DNA of 64,000 bases from Pelargonium tetragonum (lineage: Eukaryota > Streptophyta > Magnoliopsida > Geraniales > Geraniaceae), in contig JAYMTL010000088.1 in NCBI GenBank assembly GCA_036897445.1, positions 1 to 64,000 on the forward strand, in the 5' to 3' direction. The notes below the pieces were generated by a model. It saw only the letters and a program-made list of their open reading frames with translations. It did no database searches and was not told the DNA's origin. The position numbers and the translations under genes are program-made. Positions 49,000 through 60,703 of this stretch are shown piece by piece; position 1 is the first letter of the stretch, and each line of letters opens with the position of its first letter.

Positions 49000-50520
49000 C
49001 TCCAGTTCATTGAGGGATTTCTCTTTCTTATTAGTTAGCGGATAAGGATAGCTATCTATGAAGATTGGGATTGACTAGCTTTCTATATCAAATTTGTAAT
49101 TAATTTGTACAAAATAAAGGAGCAAAAAGGTTGCTAAGCTTAGACAAAGTATAGGTCAATTTATTTACAAAAGCAGGTTTAAGAGAATGTCCTTACTAGC
49201 TAAGCTTATATAGATAGGTTTCCGTTAAAGCTTGACTCAGTTGATTTATAGAGGAGCTTTAGGTAGGATACAAAGGTAATAAAAGTTTTCCTAAATGAGG
49301 GACGTAGAAATCCTGAATTCTTATAAATGAGTGTTTAATATAAATTAATAAATGTATGAAGAGTGCTTATTCATAAATCTTCTAAAGAGTCTAGAAATTT
49401 GTAGGGTTAAGATAAGAGGTTTGGAATAAAGACAGTCAAAATGAAAGTTAGGGATGTGGCATAGTAGGTAAATAGCGAAAATCTTCAGTTGCTCTCCTTT
49501 TAGGACTCCTTAACTAGGACTAGAAAGAAGGATTAAAAGAGTCATTAGGGAAGCTTTAGCTTAGCAAATTGACGGGCTTGCTTAAGTCTAACTCTTTCTT
49601 TTCTTTAAGTAGGCTATGCAATCAGTACTTCTTCCTTTCAATTAGGAAATAGACTATCTATCTTAAGAAGCTTGACTATATAAAGAGTATACTGAAACCA
49701 GTCAATCTAAGAACACAACAGAAACCGGTGAGTGGAATCTGTCTAGCTTACAACAAACAGAATAGGAAAGAAAAAGTAAAGAGTAACAACAAAAGCAAGA
49801 TGTAAGACCAGAATCTGTCAATAAAAATAAAGAATCAGTTAGCTAATATTCACTGATTAATTTATCTTCTTCGTATAAGTCATTTTACTGATAAAGGAAA
49901 TTTTAGGTATCTCAACTCAAGTGGGAAATTCCTGTTTATTTAGAGTTCAGGTCTAGCTAAGAATAAGAAGGGTATAGCTCTAATGAGGGTTAAGAAGACT
50001 GCTAAGAAAGTTCTCAAGATAGGGCAGGTATTAAGAAAAGTTTAGCAAGTAAAGTAAGAAAGTAAGGAGGCTAAAGAAGGCAAAAGGGGTGATTTTTTTT
50101 GGTTATAGCGTAAGTAGGTATACTCAATAGACTATATAGCGTTTCCCTTAAGGTGCCTAGGGTCGGGTAACAAGAACCATTACTAATCCTTCTAAGGTTA
50201 TATCCTCTATACAGCGCTAGCTACTAAGAGAGCAAGAGAAATTTTAACTACTAGCAAGGAAATCCTATAGGGAGCCAAGAACAAAGCAGTTAAGGAGCTA
50301 GATACAAAGGCAGGGAATACGGGTACAGCTACAAAGAGCAAGGCTTTCGAAACTACCAGGGCTCATAAGAAATTACATAATGCAGGTACAGATTTAGCTA
50401 AGACTAGGACTCTAAGGTATAGGTATTGTGCATAAGAAACAACAAGTTATGATACAAAATGAGATGCAGGCTAAGAAGGCTACAGCTCTTAAGAAATAGG
50501 AAAGCCTATAATAAGTAAAA
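49000..50520 (+). repeat. purine-rich island encoding degenerate Lys/Ala/Thr-rich repeats
   Basis: The plus strand is A/G-rich and its open stretches translate to Lys-rich segments: MRVKKTAKKVLKIGQVLRKV at about 49983, the 54-codon run 50271-50432 with NKAVKELDTKAGNTGTATK and AHKKLHNAGTDLAKT, and, one frame over, AHKKQQVMIQNEMQAKK ending in ATALKK near 50510. The frame 50196-50435 has a single internal stop. The word CATAAGAA recurs (50363 and 50431) and has a partner on the minus strand near 4300. Composition recalls histone H1 tails or LEA-type repeats, but no family is recognisable and frames shift between blocks, so it looks like an eroded repetitive coding region or a repeat with coding-like bias. 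No start, RBS or terminator is evident. Confidence 0.4.
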
Positions 50521-53500
50521 GAAGTTTCTATTCGGCATATTATTTGGTAAGCAAGCTCCCTTCCCTGTGCTGGTAATTTCATAAGGCATTTTCCTTAAGT
50601 TTAGCGGATACTTGTAGAAAGAGGGGCTCTTTTTGCTTCCATGTTCCTACTTTTCGGGGTCCTAGTTACTATAAAACTATAAAGTATTAGGAGCTACTAA
50701 AAATATCTTAGGAATTTAGTAATTAAGATAAAAAGTAAATTATTGTGACAAGGAAGTTTAAAACCCAGTTTCTGCTTTAAAAGGACCCCCTTTTTGTAAG
50801 TATATCCAATTGAATTGGGAGTTTCACTTTAGCCTTATTTCCAATGTAAATAATAATAGACTATGTTAGAACTAGAAATTCATTACACAACTAGCTTCTT
50901 TCCAAGGCTCTCTCTAGAATGAGAAAGAAACTCAACGAATCCCATTAAGTAAAGTACTAGATCCGTGAAAAAAAGTATTCATCCAAGAATCCTTTCTTCA
51001 GTAAAGTCCAAGCTTTTATGTTTTTAGAGTTCTATAAAAAGCTCCCACCCGATCTCAAAACATAAATACTGAATTTATACAAAATAAAATTTTGAAATTT
51101 AACAAGAATCCTTGCACCATGTACAACTAGTTTTTTTTTTGAAATTTTCTCTCGTAAGAAAACCTCGGTATATACATATACAGAACCTGTATTTACCTGA
51201 TAAATTAATATTAGGATCTCCTACTCCCTTAAATACTTATTTACTATACTAAGAGGCCTTTTTAAGCTAATAGCATCAAACAAATCTGATTTAACGGCAG
51301 TCTCTTTGCGTTGTTGTTCCTATTCCCTATACTATACGAATATTTTTAGTTTATGAATGCTTTATTTAAAACGACCCTTCTAGTTTAGCTTCACATTTGT
51401 ATAATAGGATATTGTACCTCAGTATTGTGAAAACTAATTAATAGGCTTTCTTTCCTCTCTCTATCTCTATAGCAGCAACTGCGGAGAACAAGAGGAATAC
51501 ACTATCAAAATGTTACTACGTACCTGGTTAGTCTTTCCCGTACCTGTAGCAAATAAGTCAAACCTTAAAAACCCAGTAAAAATTTCTAATTAGTCGAGGC
51601 ATAGAAACTCATTAAAGGCTAGCATTATAAGCAATAGAAAATCCAGCAAATTCTTTAACCAAAAGCAATGTTTCCAAGTTAATAAGTTTGAGGACAGTAA
51701 ATCAAAGTAATAATTCCTAAAAGTAAGACTCAAGATCTAGTAAAAGGAATTTAAGCAGGGTCTTTAAGTAATAAGGTGAAGCCATTTTTCAGGCACTCCT
51801 TAGTTAGATCCTACGGGTTTCGGTTAAAGGCAAGCAAGAAATAGATAAAAGAAAATAAGGGGTCTCCTATAAATTTACATAAGAAAGTTCCCAGTATACT
51901 TTTCTTGTACTGCAGGGGAGCTCGGTTCATTTTACTCGTATTTTAGGGGTTTCTACAAGGTAAAGGTTGCTAGGGGGCTCTAGTTATTGTGAAGGGCTTG
52001 TAAAAGAAAGACCAAAATTATGCCCGGATAAACTTTTTCGTAGTTAGGAAATTCCCACTGCATAGCTAGTTCTGAAACTTGATTTTTGTAGGCAAGTGTT
52101 TTAGAGACAAAGAATTTCCAAACCAAGTTAGCTTTCCTATTATTCTTGTAGCTCTTTTACCTTTGTTAGCAGGACCAGTCAAGCTTCCTATCTCATTAAA
52201 TAAGAAAAGGGCTACTAGCTTTTTTTTGCCTTTGAAAGTCTTGTATCCTGGTATATAAAGGAGACCCCTTTTGCAAAAGTCTTTTAAATGCTTACTCATC
52301 ATACGGAATACCCAGATATTGTATACGCTACTCTATGCCAGCTACCCAAGAACACGATTCCAGAAACAGGCCGCTAAAAGTATAAGGAGGTACGAGAATA
52401 ACAGCTTTTAAAAGCTGTGAGTTAGGTAAGCAAATTGTATGAGGGGTCTTTCCAATCACATTCATTCAACGGTGCGAAATAGGTAAAATAAAAATAGAGT
52501 CTTAAGCTGTACCCTACTCGGTATAAGACCAAGTAAATTGTTTCCTGTTATAAAAAGGGTCCTTTTCTTAGGCTAAAACTTATTAAAATAAGTCCTAGTG
52601 TATTATTTTTTAAGCAGAAGTTCTTGTTGATAAAAATATGCTCGATACGAGATACTCCTTATTTATATAAATATTGTTATTGCTCCAAAACTTTTGTAAC
52701 CTACAACGGGTTTCACTTAAGTTGCTTTGAAGAGGGGCTTAGAAAAACCTTGGGTCTATTTTGAAAGTATGATAGTATAAAAGATTCCCGAGAATTTACA
52801 AGAAAGGTTTTACTAAATACAAAGGGGTAGAAATTAACAAATTACGTATTTACCTGAGGAAGTATACCCTGGATGTCTGTTACTTTTATCGAGAGAGTAG
52901 TTTTATTTGTTCAAATTCACTTTTTAGGGCTCTTCCTAAGCCTTATAGTTATAGAGCTTCTAAACCTTGACAGTTTATTCTACTTATAGAAGTAGTCCGA
53001 CAAAAAAACGGGTATCCTACTTTATAGGACCCCAACCTTCTTAGTCTGTATATATCCTTTAAAAGGAAGTACTCGTTTCTATCTTTACACTATAACATTA
53101 AGGTTACATACCTTGTTAGTATCAGAAACCTACCATACGAATCTGAAGTATTCAACCAAAACCTAGAGTACCCGCTTTACTGTTAGTATCACCCAGAATT
53201 TGGCTTTATCTAAGAGGTTTTTGACTTTTTTGTTATAAGGAATTCCTTGTTCTTTAATCAGTTGAAGTCCGTCGTTAAGATGTTTCTATTTTGCTAGCAG
53301 TTCTCAGGGTTTGTACTATTCTATCTTGGTTATTACCAACCACAAGGTTATGCCCCCTCTTAGTACCCTTTTACAGCACCGGCAAATAAAAGTTAGAAGT
53401 CCGCTGTTAAACCCACTCTTCACTAAATTATTCCCAGTTCGGGCCCTTACCTATACCCCGCCTCTCAGTGAAACATCAAGAGCCTAACCCTTCCCTGTCA

Positions 53501-56500
53501 AGCTTTCCTTGTGCCTTTTCCATCGAAAATTTCGAGTTTACTATCGTTTTACCCTAGACTTATAGGTGGGATTTGGTTTCTCTAATGAAGAAGCTCAGTA
53601 ACTTGTACAGGATCAACAAAAGATTCAGGTCTCCTAACAGGAGCCTCCTAAAGCACGAATAAAGTAAAGGATAAGCATATGAAACAAAAAGGATCTAAAA
53701 CTAATAAGAGAAACCCAGGTCGTACAGAGGCGGATGCCTATCATACTAAATTAAGCCCTTCTTTAATCCTGACAATTATTATCAAAATCGAAGTTATACT
53801 AAATTGCGAGGAGAATCTTTTGTAAAATAAAACCCGGACTAATAGAATAGGTAGATCTCTTTTATAATTCTAGGCTTATTGGAAAACCTCATATTAGTAG
53901 ATTAAGACTGGGAATCTACTCACACTTGTAATAAAAAGTAGGAGACCCGAGAGATCCTATACTTTCTAAACTCAATAAAAAAACCCCTATTCCAAGATAT
54001 GCAGTCCCGTAGGGAGTCCCTTGCATGCATAACGAGACGAGAGTCCGGCTAAATAAAAGAAGGGTTTCGCAAATAAAAGGATTCCTGGACTTCATTTTAA
54101 GAGGCGAAAGTCTTACGAGATTGGAGTATGTTGTTTCTAACTCACACTTATGTCAGAACTTCTAAAAAGATGCAAAGTCCCTGAAGATTTTACTTATTAA
54201 TCTTTTATAAAAGACCGGCTAATTCAAAGCTTTACAATAACTAGAGTCTCGCCTCTAACCCCACCTAGCCAGCGTCTCTTAACAATCCGGAGTAACCTCT
54301 TTCAAGTAAGACTAGAAATCCCCTTTAAATTTCTAATTCAACAGGAGTAGCTCTCTAATTACTTAAGTATAGAAAAAGCGCTATTAAAGGGCAAGTTCTT
54401 CTATTTATGATTTTCTGTGTCCTATATTTAAAGAGAAGTATATCTACTTGAAAAACTGGTACTAAAAGTAATAGGTAGAGCCAGGGCTAATTCTTGAAAT
54501 GTAAAAATGTTATTTTAGTGCCCAAAAAGGCTCCTATTCTGAAAGGGAATCCCCTATAAAAGTCTTAAAAAATCTTTTTGTTATAGTAAATTGTTAATAA
54601 CTCCTAAGGGGCCTCTTAAAAAGGTGCCCGTGAAATTCCACCAAGCTCTCTGAGTCTTAAACGTCGTAGGGTAAGGGCCAAGTAAGAAATCTATAACTAA
54701 ACAGAAAGGTAAAAATAAGAGCAGTTAAAAGAAAAGGTATAAAATAAATGGAGCACTTGGGACCCTACAGTATATAATTAAGTTTACCGGGCGGGGCTTA
54801 TTTTTCTTCCTGGCAGCAAGGGCTTTAAACCCAACAAGCTTAAGGCAAGTATAGTGTAGGAGTGCTGATAAATCAGAAGTTACTCATTATCGGTATTTAC
54901 TCTTTTTCGATCAAGAGAGGAGCTTTTCAAGTAGCAATCTCCCTTTGATAATTTAGTCCTTACAGTTTAGTTTCTTTCTAGGTGCCGGGCTGAGGCTCTT
55001 AAAAATTCTGAATCTTTAGCTTTAGGGAGTAGGCTCTAGACTGCAAGCTTCGGTATAAAATTCCTTTAAGGTAAGAATAGTTTGAAGTCTATAGTCAACG
55101 GGTTTCTCTAAAAATTTGTAATAAAAAAAGGGAAACCTATATATTAAACCAGTAGCAACTTAAGGACCCCTTCCCCTTTTAGTTATAAGTCATTGAGAGT
55201 CCTCACTAAAGCTAAAGAGAAGGGAGCAAATTGAAAGTGTTAAAGATTTTCATTTTATGTACTAGTTAAATGAAACCTCGTGAAGATGGATCAAAAGCTT
55301 TTCTCAACTCTTTCTTATACATGTAAAAAGAGCTTCTATAATAATATATCTCTAAGGCGTAATCTTTAATTTATATCCTCTAGACAAGTAAAGGTCTTAG
55401 TAAAGTTTAAAGGGTTTCAGAAAGAACGGATTAAGGATAGAGCTCACCAGTAAAAAGGGAATTTGTCCAATACCATTTCTTAGATCATAGACAATTCGTC
55501 ACTTCCTTTTATCTTGTAGGAATCGGGTAGATTTCGGCTTGGTACAGCATGTAGGATATAATTTAAATCTCCTTGTCAGGTTAGACCCCTTTTTTCTAGT
55601 TTTACAGTAAACCTTATCATTCAAAAAGTTACAGGGATCGAAAATAGCAAAACGTCAACTGCTAAGATTTTAGATAAAAACTTCTATTGAACTTTAGAAA
55701 ATCCCCATTCACTGCACGGGGTGTAACACTGGATTTTTTGTTATATTTAAATGTCATGAACTGAGAGGAACTCATTTCATACGAGGGGCTAAGGGGGCCT
55801 CCCATGAATTAGTAATTACTCTATACTTAGACGCCTAATTGAACCCAAATTTGAATCTATGACTGCTCCGAAAACTACTACCTACTCTTTTTCCAGTTAA
55901 AGTTTAACGAAGTTTTTATCTAGTTGTATACTACCTGCCCCTTTAAAAATTTTACATTTCGGAGCCTTGGTTTTAGTTAGATCTACCCTCTTCAAGATAT
56001 CCAATTTATTAAGTAATGCATTACCTCTATTTTGAGTTTCCAGTAACTCCTAATTAATTTCTTAGTCTTTCATTTGTATCGGGTAAGGTTCTTGTTTCAT
56101 TTCTGATTTTATTAATTTGTAAAACCCATAAAAGCTTTACCACCAAGGTACAACTATCTTTCTTTTTAAGAAAGTGTATCCTAATAAGAGAGACTCCGTC
56201 CATATAAGACATATCCCCAGCCAGAGTACCTTGCAATATCCAAGGAGTAACACTAGAAAGAAGCTTTTCCTGTTCTCTCACGAGAGTCAATTTTCCTAAG
56301 TAAGCTAAGATGCTAGCAGGAGGTTTCTTTTATATAGGTCTATTGCGCGTCAAATGTCTTCCAAACGCCGTACTTTATAAGAATTTTTTATTTCGTAAGT
56401 AATCTGCCCTTCTACATTTAACGGATAATTCGAATTTCCTACTTGGTTTGGTTAGAAGCCTAGTTTACTTGTATTCGCATCAACTCCGTTCTTTTCTATT

Positions 56501-57410
56501 GAGGACCAGACCTCTAGAATTTCTTTAGTCCCATTACCGAAAAAGGACCCGTTAGGCTACGGAAAATCTAGGTTTTACCAAAAATTCTTTTTTTATATGG
56601 AGACACATACTCCGCTTCCTTATATCTTTCTAGTTTACATTTCAAGTTTTTGAACAAAAGTATACTAATTTAATTATATCCCCTATATCTTTTTTCTTAT
56701 ATAAAATCTTGGTGCTGGATTCCTTAAAGCTTGCTGAGGTAAGTCAATTTCACTTTGTCTTATTAATAAAGGTTCTAGCTTGCAGTTATGCTTCTAGTTA
56801 CAGGATTTTGGACAGTTAGAATCCTTACTTGAACTTAGTATAGAGATTACTGTAACATAATAAATAAACTTAATTAGTACAGCTTTTTTTTAGCACAAGT
56901 TTTAGATTTGAAAGGAGTCCCTTTCCGGTTATGAGCCGCAGAAATTCTTAGAATAAGATCCTAAAACAAGGGTTCTTCCTCAAATACATCCAAGTAGGTT
57001 GAGTAGTATAGTTTTGTTTATACAGGTATTCTCTTAGATATGGGTATAAACTAGAAAGGAAATTACAAGATTAAGTAAGCAGTAAACACTCTGAAAAGGA
57101 ATCCAAAGATACTCCTTGCTTAAAACCTATAATTATTGAATTACCTATTTTGGGTTAAGTAAAAAATCCTTGCGATTAGATACTCCATTTTGTTTCCTAA
57201 AATTTTTTATATTGTCCAGTTTGAAATTCACCCGGTTCGGAAAGCCTCTCAAGAGCGATCGGATAAGTGCCTTGTTTAGAGCTTAGAAGCGAGCACTCGT
57301 AAAAGTAATTAAATACATAAAGGTACAGTAAGGAAAGAGAGACCCCTATAATAGTTAAAAGCCCTATCCTCTCTTGAAATTTTATATTGGGTAAATCGAA
57401 GTCGAATCCA
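50521..57410. other. long gene-free stretch, nothing recognised
   Basis: Nearly 7 kb with no recognisable gene. The 78-codon frames at 52066-52302 and 56054-56290 (minus) carry no motif. An 18-bp palindrome lies at 52401-52418, just after GGTACGAGAATA, which faintly recalls the LSU sarcin-ricin segment but lacks its core. AAACGTCGT at about 54659 resembles an LSU 2600-region word and is too short to call. Confidence 0.5.
52401..52418. repeat. perfect 18-bp palindrome
   Basis: ACAGCTTTTAAAAGCTGT is exactly self-complementary. It is the longest palindrome in the window that is not a pure AT repeat at its centre. As a hairpin it would need to open at the central A/T bases. A cruciform or a dyad binding site are possible, with no further evidence. 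Confidence 0.9.
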
Positions 57411-57445
57411 AGAACTGGTTACAGGTTCGAATCCCCTTGAGCTGG
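57370..57445 (+). tRNA. tRNA-like remnant, T-arm string only
   Basis: GGTTCGAATCC (57424-57434) fits the T-loop consensus exactly and is preceded by ACTGGTTACA. Only two or three T-stem pairs form (ACAGG with CCCCT), and no anticodon or acceptor arm can be drawn. Downstream GAGCTGGGT (57439-57447) equals a nine-base word of LSU rRNA, probably by chance. Low confidence, isotype not assignable. Confidence 0.2.
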
Positions 57446-58659
57446 GTGTTGCCCCATAGCTACCTAATGGACCTTTGAAGTCTATCCTTTACTCTTTTTT
57501 CATATGGTGACTGATCAATTCCAATAAACCTTTTCAAAGAGTCTCTTGTGTAATCGACTAATTGTATAAACAAATCTTCCTTTTAAGTATAATTAAGAGT
57601 TCTAGGGAATTTAAGTATCCACGATAAAGTGACAATAAAAAATGGAAATGACCTGGAATGTTTGAAGTCTTAGACTTGTTGATTAAGAAAGCTTTGGTTG
57701 AAAGCGGAGGTATTTAGTCCCGGGGTACTGCTATTCTAATTTCTGTAGTTTTAGTAATTAAAAGAAATTTCTTAGATACTTTTTTTATAAGGAAGCTCTT
57801 GTTTGTATAATATTTTTATATAGAGGAGCTCTGAAGGTATAGTTTATACACCATTTCCAATCTCTTGTTCTGACTTTTCAGCAGAGTATAAATCGACCTT
57901 CTTCTTTTTTGTAATATGGCAAAAAAGGCTGGTAAAAGGAATTTTGTTTAGCATACTTGTCCGGAAACATTTCTTTCTCAATTTCTATAGAGATTTTTAG
58001 ACTTTTAATGCTAACGCCTTGTAATTACAAAAGTCGTACACCCAGATATCCGTAATACTAAGGAAGGAGGGGCTCCTCTATGCCCTGAAGCGGCACTCTT
58101 GTGAGTATGTTTTTGTAGTGCCAGTTAAAAGCCTCTCAAAGACACTATTATTTTTTAGATGAGACCTTTCCTTGAAAAAGTTAAAGTACGAAGCATACGG
58201 TACAGTCAAAATATTAGGATATATGTATAGAATAGGCTAGCTTTTTCAGCGCAGGAATCTCTTTACTATAGGAACTTAACTTAGTATTTAACTCTTTTAA
58301 ATTGAAATACGGGTGAGACTTTTATAGTAGATCCAGAAGAGAGATAAGCACTACCAAAAAGGAGTATTGTAGGCCCACTTAGCTTAAAAATTGAATGGAT
58401 AAACTCAATTTAGTAAGGAAGTACTACTAAGTCTAAAAAGTATAAACACCAGGCATCCCTGTATTTGTTTCAGTTAGAATTTATGAATTAACGTGTCATA
58501 TAACAAGAAGGGCCTACAATAAAAACTTAGTACGATTCCCACAAAACTTGTTATGATAAACCCCTATTTAGAATAAGGAAAGCGGAGTTTTTAACCTGGC
58601 ATTTGCGTTTGTAAAATAGACTTCCTGCATACTTTCACTTTCTATTTACTTCACAAGTC

Positions 58660-58745
58660 TCCCAAAATACAAAAAAGGACTTGAACCCACAGTAGTTGTC
58701 CATTTGTAGAGTGGCTCTAATAAGACTAAAAAAAGAGATTCTTTA
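58660..58745 (-). tRNA. tRNA-like remnant, T-arm string only
   Basis: On the minus strand GGTTCAAGTCC (58677-58687) fits the T-loop consensus exactly. Upstream on that strand CCACTCTACAAATGG could be an anticodon arm (CCA/TGG) but the loop is nine bases. The acceptor stem is not paired. It is read as a decayed or chance tRNA piece. Confidence 0.2.
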
Positions 58746-59767
58746 TGCTCCTTGTTTATCCTTACTAAAAGAGAAGCAGATATTGATTCATTTCTTATGG
58801 AAAAGCTTAGTCATAGACAATAAGGTATACCTCATAATAGAAAGCTTACATTTGCTTTTACAGAAGCAAGTTTAAATAAAGAGCTTTAAAGTCAAGCCCT
58901 TCTTGTTGCTAGTCAGATTTAGAACCCCTGCAGCTAATGTCTTCCGTGTTCTCTGCTTTTGTATTAGTATTAGACAGTAATAAAAAGAAAGAAGAGTCTA
59001 ATAGATATTGGTCTTCTTAAATTGATAGTTGTATATATAAGTTGTATTCCGATTTTTCTCTGTAGTTACTAATAATAAAGTAGAGGACACAGAAACTTAT
59101 AAGTAAATCGGTAAGTACTCTGTAGACTGCAGGCGAAAGGTGGAAAATGTAGTATATATGATAGAACACGAATAACCTTTATCTGCTGAGGATTACATAA
59201 AATGAAAGTTTTCTAGTAGTTATCAAGAAAACGAGTAAGAGTATCACTAAGATACGGAGTAGTATAAGAAAGTGAATACGAAGGCGACAAAGTCGGAGAA
59301 AGTTTAAGGGGGTTTTAAGAAAGAAGCTCTGATGGATAAGGTAAGCTATGAAGAAGTAAGTCAATAAGCAGTTTGTGGGCTGTAAGGTAAATAGGGTTCG
59401 TTTTAAGTTTCCTATTTCTTATTTCTCTTAAATTTCGCCTAGGAGGCGTTTTGGCAATCTTTGTTTCGAGAAACTCAGGACTAAACTTCCACGGACTTTG
59501 TAGCTTTCGAATTCCCTTGAGTAACTCGTATTTTCTACTAATACCTGAAGTTAATGGAAATTTTATTAGTAAGAATAGTGGCATAAAGCTAAATCAACAC
59601 ATAAAGATAAGACAGCGGGTTCTAATCGCCTTCGATCTTCTATTTAAAAAACGATATAACTCTGCAGTTATAACTTTAAATCCCTGTTACCAAAACTCCA
59701 ACCCCTTTCTTTTCGGTAAGTGAGACACTTCTATTAGAATTATGAAGGTATTACTCTGGTTGCCTAT

Positions 59768-59845
59768 TAACGCGGGAGCAGAACTTGAACCTATTACCAT
59801 CGTATAAAAATGGATTTTCATTTACCATAAGTCAACTCGATAAAA
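59768..59845 (-). tRNA. tRNA-Lys(UUU)-like remnant
   Basis: The minus strand reads ATGGTAATAGGTTCAAGTTC then TGCTCCC, which follows plant-type mitochondrial tRNA-Lys (ATGGTCGCAGGTTCAAGTCC then TGCTATACCC) closely over the variable loop and T-arm. A TTTTTA stretch sits where the UUU anticodon loop belongs, and TTATGGTAAATG occupies the D-loop position. The T-stem keeps four pairs, two of them wobble. The acceptor stem (TCCCGCG at the 3' side) has no partner. It is probably a decayed tRNA. The reference tRNA is recalled from memory, so identity is approximate. Confidence 0.25.
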
Positions 59846-59918
59846 TGTTATAAAATAAACCTCCTAAAAACTTATTTCACTTACCCCTCGTGTTTAAGAG
59901 TATAAGTCAAAATCTCTT

Positions 59919-59931
59919 TATCTAAGTGATT
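59919..59931 (+). repeat. dispersed word TATCTAAGTGATT, copy 3
   Basis: Third exact copy, about 75 bases beyond the tRNA-Lys-like remnant. Copy 1 likewise lies about 50 bases beyond a tRNA-like remnant (7780-7860), so two of the three copies have tRNA-like neighbours. Confidence 0.5.
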
Positions 59932-60559
59932 CAATTTTGAAAGTTATGTATAGGAATTTTATCTTAAACAAGATTGCATAAGATATTACCCCGGCTGTAG
60001 CTAAACATTTTAGGGAATATCTCCTTAGTTTTTTATGACACTTATCAGAGAACCTCCTTAACCAATTAAGTTAGAACACTTACCTCTTTAAAAGACTACA
60101 GATAGAAAGTAGAGCCTAGGTTTTTCAATTGACAACTAAAACAAACCACCTTAAGTAAAGCCTTTGTAAGATAGCAGAGCGCCCAGGGAATTTTCTATTT
60201 TAAGTTATATAGAAAAGCCGCTGTTGATGCACAATTATGCAACTTTATTGAACCAGAACATAAAAATGGATAGGGATATCGTAGATTCAAGTGTCGAGCT
60301 TGGTTAGCTATCCTATAAGCATTGAAATAAAGAGGCCAGTCCATATTCGACGGAGACTTACGGGTTCTATATAATAAAATGATAAATTACTTACCCTTTT
60401 TAATAAAAGTAAGTCATCAAGGATTTTTTTGCACTTTGTTAAAACACACGGAATCAGAGGAAATTCTTAATATAAGTTAACACCTTTAGCACAAAACTTA
60501 GTAGTATTATAGACTAAAGCCGAGATCATAAATAAAAAGAGATACTAATTAATACAAAT

Positions 60560-60670
60560 ATACTACTAAAATATCCTAGCTACAACTACAAGAAGAATAC
60601 ACTAGCTAGAATAGGTACGTACAGCTTAGAAAGAGTAAGGCTTATAAAAGTATAGCTGCTAAAAAAAAGG
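60560..60670 (+). repeat. short Lys/Ala-rich island
   Basis: The plus strand from 60610 reads NRYVQLRKSKAYKSIAAKKK and continues to a stop at about 60703. GTACAGCTTAGAAAGAGTAA (60620) aligns with GTACAGCTACAAAGAGCAAG (50323) over about 20 bases with one gap, and both continue GGCTT. It is a further member of the Lys-rich island family, in the same orientation as the 49-50.5 kb island. No function can be stated. Confidence 0.4.
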
Positions 60671-60703
60671 GCACCTCCTTGAACCAAGCAAGAAATAGAA
60701 TAT

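Noticed and set aside
49560-49590. AAATTGACGGGC as the SSU 900-region motif
   Set aside because: Nine consecutive bases match, and the essential AAAGG before it and the GCCCGCAC after it are absent.
54655-54675. AAACGTCGTAGGGT as the LSU 2600 region
   Set aside because: Only a seven-base shared word; the GTGAGACAG that should follow is missing.
55270-55295. ACCTCGTGAAGATGGATCA as the LSU peptidyl-transferase segment ACCTCGATGTTGGATC
   Set aside because: It needs a three-base insertion and a substitution in one of the least variable parts of LSU rRNA.
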